Shown here in pieces: positions 61,161-64,000 of a DNA stretch of 64,000 nt; positions within the stretch are counted from its first letter, which is position 1; the number at the start of each line of letters is the position of its first letter. The position numbers and the translations under genes were made by a program. This DNA comes from Methanosphaera stadtmanae (lineage in GTDB: Archaea; Methanobacteriota; Methanobacteria; Methanobacteriales; Methanobacteriaceae): contig SUTQ01000007.1 in assembly GCA_015062805.1 (NCBI GenBank), forward strand, positions 23,215-87,214. The letters are read 5' to 3'. The notes below the pieces were generated by a model, which saw nothing but the letters and a program-made list of their open reading frames with translations, did no database searches and was not told the origin of the DNA.

Positions 61161-61586
61161 TCAGAAGTTTATCATCACGATACCTATTAAACAGATTGCG
61201 ATACCGGCCAACTGCTTAATGGTGATATTTTCCTTGTATAAAAGTGCACCTATTACAATTAATGCAATAGCCAAACAAGTATTGGCTATTAATGGGGCTG
61301 TGTTTACTTGCCATCCTGATCTATAAGCAAATATGTATCCCGCTTCAAGACCTATTATGGTAATTCCCAATCCTATCGATGCCCAATTTATTTTTTCTAA
61401 CTCAAATAGCACATTTTCTGGTTTGACAAATAATATGAAAAATATTCCAGTAATTATTGTGGCTGTTAAATAAGTAATCATCAGTGTAGCAAATGCATTG
61501 ATTCCTTGTGGTGTGGATTTAGAAAAAATATGGTAGAAACAATTGGATGCAACAATCATTATTATAGGTATAATCATATCCCACAT
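61161..61586 (-). CDS. EamA/DMT-type small membrane protein
   Basis: A 141-residue protein with five hydrophobic helices. It looks like one EamA half (usual transporters have two): FYHIFSKSTPQGINAFATLM, then a TYLTATIITGIFFILF helix, YIFAYRSGWQVNTAPLIANT and a final LAGIAICLIGIVMI with KENIT before it. Such single-domain forms probably dimerise. Substrate unknown. I put the start at ATG 61586, 5 bases after GGTGA; the frame opens four codons earlier at an ATG without a ribosome site. Confidence 0.75.
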   Translation of the reverse strand: MWDMIIPIIMIVASNCFYHIFSKSTPQGINAFATLMITYLTATIITGIFFILFVKPENVLFELEKINWASIGLGITIIGLEAGYIFAYRSGWQVNTAPLIANTCLAIALIVIGALLYKENITIKQLAGIAICLIGIVMINF

Positions 61587-61742
61587 ATCTTTCACCATTT
61601 AGTTAACTAATATTAATATATCTTATTCCTACCTTTCATATTTTGTGAGCTCTCAAAGTTTTTATTAATTCTTCTTTTTTCTATAAATTAATTAGTTATA
61701 AATTACAAAAATCATACTATAACTATATTGGGAGAATATTAT

Positions 61743-62198
61743 ATGAAAGTATCATTAACTAAAGGAGCATCTGAGGGTCCTACAAAACTTAATGCTTTTG
61801 ACAATGCATTATTGGAGGCAAAAATTGGTAACGTTAATTTAATTCCTGTTTCAAGTATGCTTCCTCCAAATACACAACTGGTTAAAATGCCCGAATTAGA
61901 ACCGGGTGAAATGACAAATTGTGTGCTTTCACACCAATATTCTGATAATCCTGGTGACATAATAACTGCCGTAATAGCATTTTGCAGGGCAAAAGAAATG
62001 GGTTGTGTTATAGAAGCCAAAGGGATAAATAAACCATTAAACGAATTAAAAGAAGAAGCTAGATTTATGGCTGAGTATATGATGGAAAAAAGAGAGTTGG
62101 ATATAATTGACTACAAAGAAATCATTCAAACTCATACTGTTTTAGAAAGAGCCAGTGTTGTTGCAGCTTTAGTTTATCATAACCCAAAAAGACATTAA
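61743..62198 (+). CDS. pdaD: pyruvoyl-dependent arginine decarboxylase
   Basis: A 151-residue proenzyme that decarboxylates arginine to agmatine, the first step of archaeal polyamine synthesis. Self-cleavage occurs in the NLIPVSSMLPP segment at the Ser37-Ser38 pair, with the second Ser becoming the pyruvoyl group. LTKGASEGPTKLNAFDNAL and the C-terminal ERASVVAALVYH match the archaeal PvlArgDC family. The ATG at 61743 follows GGGAG by 6 bases. Single gene, divergent from the EamA-like gene. Confidence 0.95.
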   Translation: MKVSLTKGASEGPTKLNAFDNALLEAKIGNVNLIPVSSMLPPNTQLVKMPELEPGEMTNCVLSHQYSDNPGDIITAVIAFCRAKEMGCVIEAKGINKPLNELKEEARFMAEYMMEKRELDIIDYKEIIQTHTVLERASVVAALVYHNPKRH

Positions 62199-62251
62199 AA
62201 AAAAGAGTATAAGAGTAAAAGAGTACTCTATTAGTTAAGATTAGAAGTTCA

Positions 62252-63352
62252 TTATTCAACTAATTCTTTAAGAACTTCTATGAATTTTTCGTTTTTAGGA
62301 TGAGTTTCCACACTAATTCTCATATAATACTCATCTAAATCCTGGAAACTAGTACAATCTCTGATAATTATTCCATGTTCCATCAGTTTTTCCGCTAATT
62401 CGGCAGCAGTATATCCACTTTTATGAAGATCCACTAATAGATAATTTGATTTAGATTTGTAAATGTGTAAATTATTCATCGCATCGATACTTTCATATAG
62501 GTATTCACGTTCAGCTATGGATTTTCTTGTTGATTCTTCAATAAATTCTTTATCATCTAGTGTTGCTATCACAGCCTTTTGTGAAGGAACAGTTAAACTG
62601 AAAACTGGTTTAATTCTGTTCATTTTTTCTAAAAATTCGGGATTACTTAATCCATAACCAATTCTCAACCCAGCTAATCCTAATACCTTTGAAAAAGTTC
62701 TTATAATGAACACATTATCATATTCTTCTAATAAATTTACATTGTTTGTTTCAGCAAATTCCCAGTAAGCTTCATCCACAACAACCAGAGCATCTGTAGC
62801 TTCTATGACTTTAATAATATCCTCTTGGGGAATAAGTCCTCCACTCGGATTATTCGGAGTACATAAAAATATTGCTCGGGTTCTATCAGTAATGTTATTT
62901 AGAACGGAATCAACATCAAGTTTATTTTCTTCGATATCCCATTTTGCATATACTGGTTTTGCAAATTGTTGTTTGAAAATATATTCATAATATGTGTATG
63001 TAGGTGGATGTACAATGAATTCATCTCCTGGTTCTATAACTGTTTTAGCAAGAACATCAAATAGTTCATCTGCTCCATCTCCACCAATGATTACCTGATT
63101 CGGTTTCACTCCCGCATATTCTGCAATTTTTTCTTTAAGATATTCATGATTACTTTCAGGGTATCTGTTCATTTCATTTATTGAATTTTTTATTGCATCA
63201 TATACTCCTGGTGCAGGACCCCATGGATTTTCATTGGAACCAAGTTTTATGATATCTTCTTCTTTGATACTATATTTTTCAGCAATTTCTTTTTTACTTC
63301 GTCCGGGGACATATGTTTTATATTCATCAATTATACTTCTTGTCTTAACCAT
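62252..63352 (-). CDS. hisC: histidinol-phosphate aminotransferase
   Basis: A 366-residue class-I/II PLP aminotransferase. The PLP-binding lysine is Lys222 in RTFSKVLGLAGLRIGYG; substrate and cofactor motifs LGSNENPWGP, GGDGADELFD, TPNNPSGG and VVDEAYWEFA are all present. These match HisC, in histidine synthesis. It is 6 bp after the hexapeptide-repeat gene and probably in the same transcript; no other his gene is in the window. Activity on aromatic or tyrosine-type acids cannot be ruled out. Confidence 0.92.
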   Translation of the reverse strand: MVKTRSIIDEYKTYVPGRSKKEIAEKYSIKEEDIIKLGSNENPWGPAPGVYDAIKNSINEMNRYPESNHEYLKEKIAEYAGVKPNQVIIGGDGADELFDVLAKTVIEPGDEFIVHPPTYTYYEYIFKQQFAKPVYAKWDIEENKLDVDSVLNNITDRTRAIFLCTPNNPSGGLIPQEDIIKVIEATDALVVVDEAYWEFAETNNVNLLEEYDNVFIIRTFSKVLGLAGLRIGYGLSNPEFLEKMNRIKPVFSLTVPSQKAVIATLDDKEFIEESTRKSIAEREYLYESIDAMNNLHIYKSKSNYLLVDLHKSGYTAAELAEKLMEHGIIIRDCTSFQDLDEYYMRISVETHPKNEKFIEVLKELVE

Positions 63353-63358
63353 AATAAT

Positions 63359-63826
63359 CTACTCTTCATCAAATGATAATCGCACATATTCATCAGCATT
63401 TTCAGTAATGCTCTGAATATCCTCTTCAGTTAATTCTCTTACAGCTTTTGCTGGACTTCCAATAATCAAAGATCCTTCAGGGAATTCTTTATTTTCAGTA
63501 ACTAATGCTCCAGCTCCTACAAGAGAATTCTTTTTGATGTGTGCACCATTTAATACAATTGCACCCATACCAATAATTACATTATCTTCAATAGTACATC
63601 CGTGAATTATTGCACCATGTCCGATAGAAACGTTTTTACCAATATTAACTGGTTTTCCTTTACTTACATGCACTACACAGTTATCTTGTACATTTGATCT
63701 ATCACCGATAGTTATTGGGGCTTCATCTCCTCTTACCACAGCATTATACCAAATACCAACTTTGTCACCTAAATTTACATCTCCGACAACTATAGCACCA
63801 TCATATATTTTATTTTTATCAGACAT
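63359..63826 (-). CDS. gamma-carbonic-anhydrase-like hexapeptide-repeat protein
   Basis: A 155-residue left-handed beta-helix protein with repeated I/V-G hexapeptides (VVGDVNLGDKVGIWYNAVVRGD, then VSIGHGAIIHGCTIEDNVIIGMGAIV, and KKNSLVGAGALV). The zinc-binding His residues of gamma carbonic anhydrases are conserved in VVHVSKG, GHGAIIHG. A C-terminal helix ends it. Activity as carbonic anhydrase is uncertain in this YrdA/PaaY-type subgroup. It precedes hisC by 6 bp. Confidence 0.88.
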   Translation of the reverse strand: MSDKNKIYDGAIVVGDVNLGDKVGIWYNAVVRGDEAPITIGDRSNVQDNCVVHVSKGKPVNIGKNVSIGHGAIIHGCTIEDNVIIGMGAIVLNGAHIKKNSLVGAGALVTENKEFPEGSLIIGSPAKAVRELTEEDIQSITENADEYVRLSFDEE

Positions 63827-64000
63827 TTTATCACATCTAAATTTATTTTTTATTTTAATTTTTTTTCTATTATATTTACATTTTAAAGTTTAAAATGAAA
63901 GATATTTATTTTTTTTTATAAGCTGAGTGTCCGACAAAATTATCTTTTTTTGTTGTTTAGTATTACTATTTTTTAGATGTAATGATTTTATTTTTTATTA
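63827..64000. other. AT-rich end of window
   Basis: About 170 bp with long T tracts. No gene or tRNA is visible; it probably holds the promoter of the hexapeptide-repeat gene. Confidence 0.4.

Overview
The window is AT-rich DNA from a methanogenic euryarchaeon of the order Methanobacteriales, most probably the host-associated genus Methanosphaera. The evidence is: a split archaeal RNA polymerase (B'', B', A', A''), archaeal translation factors (aRF1, EF-2, EF-1alpha, aIF1A, aIF5A), TFB, topoisomerase VI, a probable coenzyme F430 synthetase beside hemC-type tetrapyrrole genes, Thr/Asn-rich adhesin-like surface proteins typical of pseudomurein-walled methanogens, and very A+T-rich spacers. I see no prophage, insertion sequence, CRISPR array or rRNA.

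Layout. 1-2.4 kb: end of a 2-oxoacid:ferredoxin oxidoreductase operon (korB-korC) with sucC. 2.4-6.4 kb: a secreted DUF1002 protein, the wyosine enzyme Taw1, tpiA and pgk. 6.5-7.2 kb: six tRNA genes (Thr, Pro, Tyr, Asp and two identical Lys). 7.3-22.1 kb: the main transcription/translation block rpoH, rpoB2-rpoB1-rpoA1-rpoA2, rpl30e, nusA, rps12, rps7, fusA, tuf, rps10, tRNA-Ser. 22.3-22.6 kb: a compact GC-richer intergenic element with two exact 39-nt copies, probably an undescribed structured RNA. 22.7-28.7 kb: aRF1, pyrH, small conserved proteins, then gar1 overlapping tfb. 29.1-35.4 kb: bioY and two adhesin-like surface proteins. 35.5-43.2 kb: GyrI-like protein, aIF5A, dnaG, xerA, a cation/Ca2+ exchanger, an LOR/SDH enzyme and type II GAPDH. 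43.7-45.5 kb: a lone cbiM with a His-rich membrane peptide, and two DUF5518 paralogues. 45.5-52.5 kb: the minus-strand information cluster aIF1A, rio1, KH protein, top6B, top6A with small insertions. 52.6-63.8 kb: a PRTase-type regulator, Gfo/Idh oxidoreductase, hemC, cfbE-nadK-inositol phosphatase, a bacterial-type Lon, an EamA-like protein, pyruvoyl arginine decarboxylase, hisC and a gamma-carbonic-anhydrase-like protein.

How it fits together. Most genes are housekeeping. tpiA, pgk and GAPDH serve gluconeogenesis/glycolysis; korBC and sucC link 2-oxoglutarate, succinyl-CoA and succinate; hemC and cfbE feed coenzyme F430. Many starts are TTG behind a strong GGAGG-like site, so several starts were moved from the longest open frame.

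The most unusual items are a TFB carrying a roughly 300-residue N-terminal extension with five AT-hook-like GRP motifs and an acidic segment; the duplicated structured RNA after tRNA-Ser; a multi-hairpin element ending in ACA before tuf; a cbiM partnered only with a tandem-repeat His-rich peptide; and a probable CUG start for rio1.
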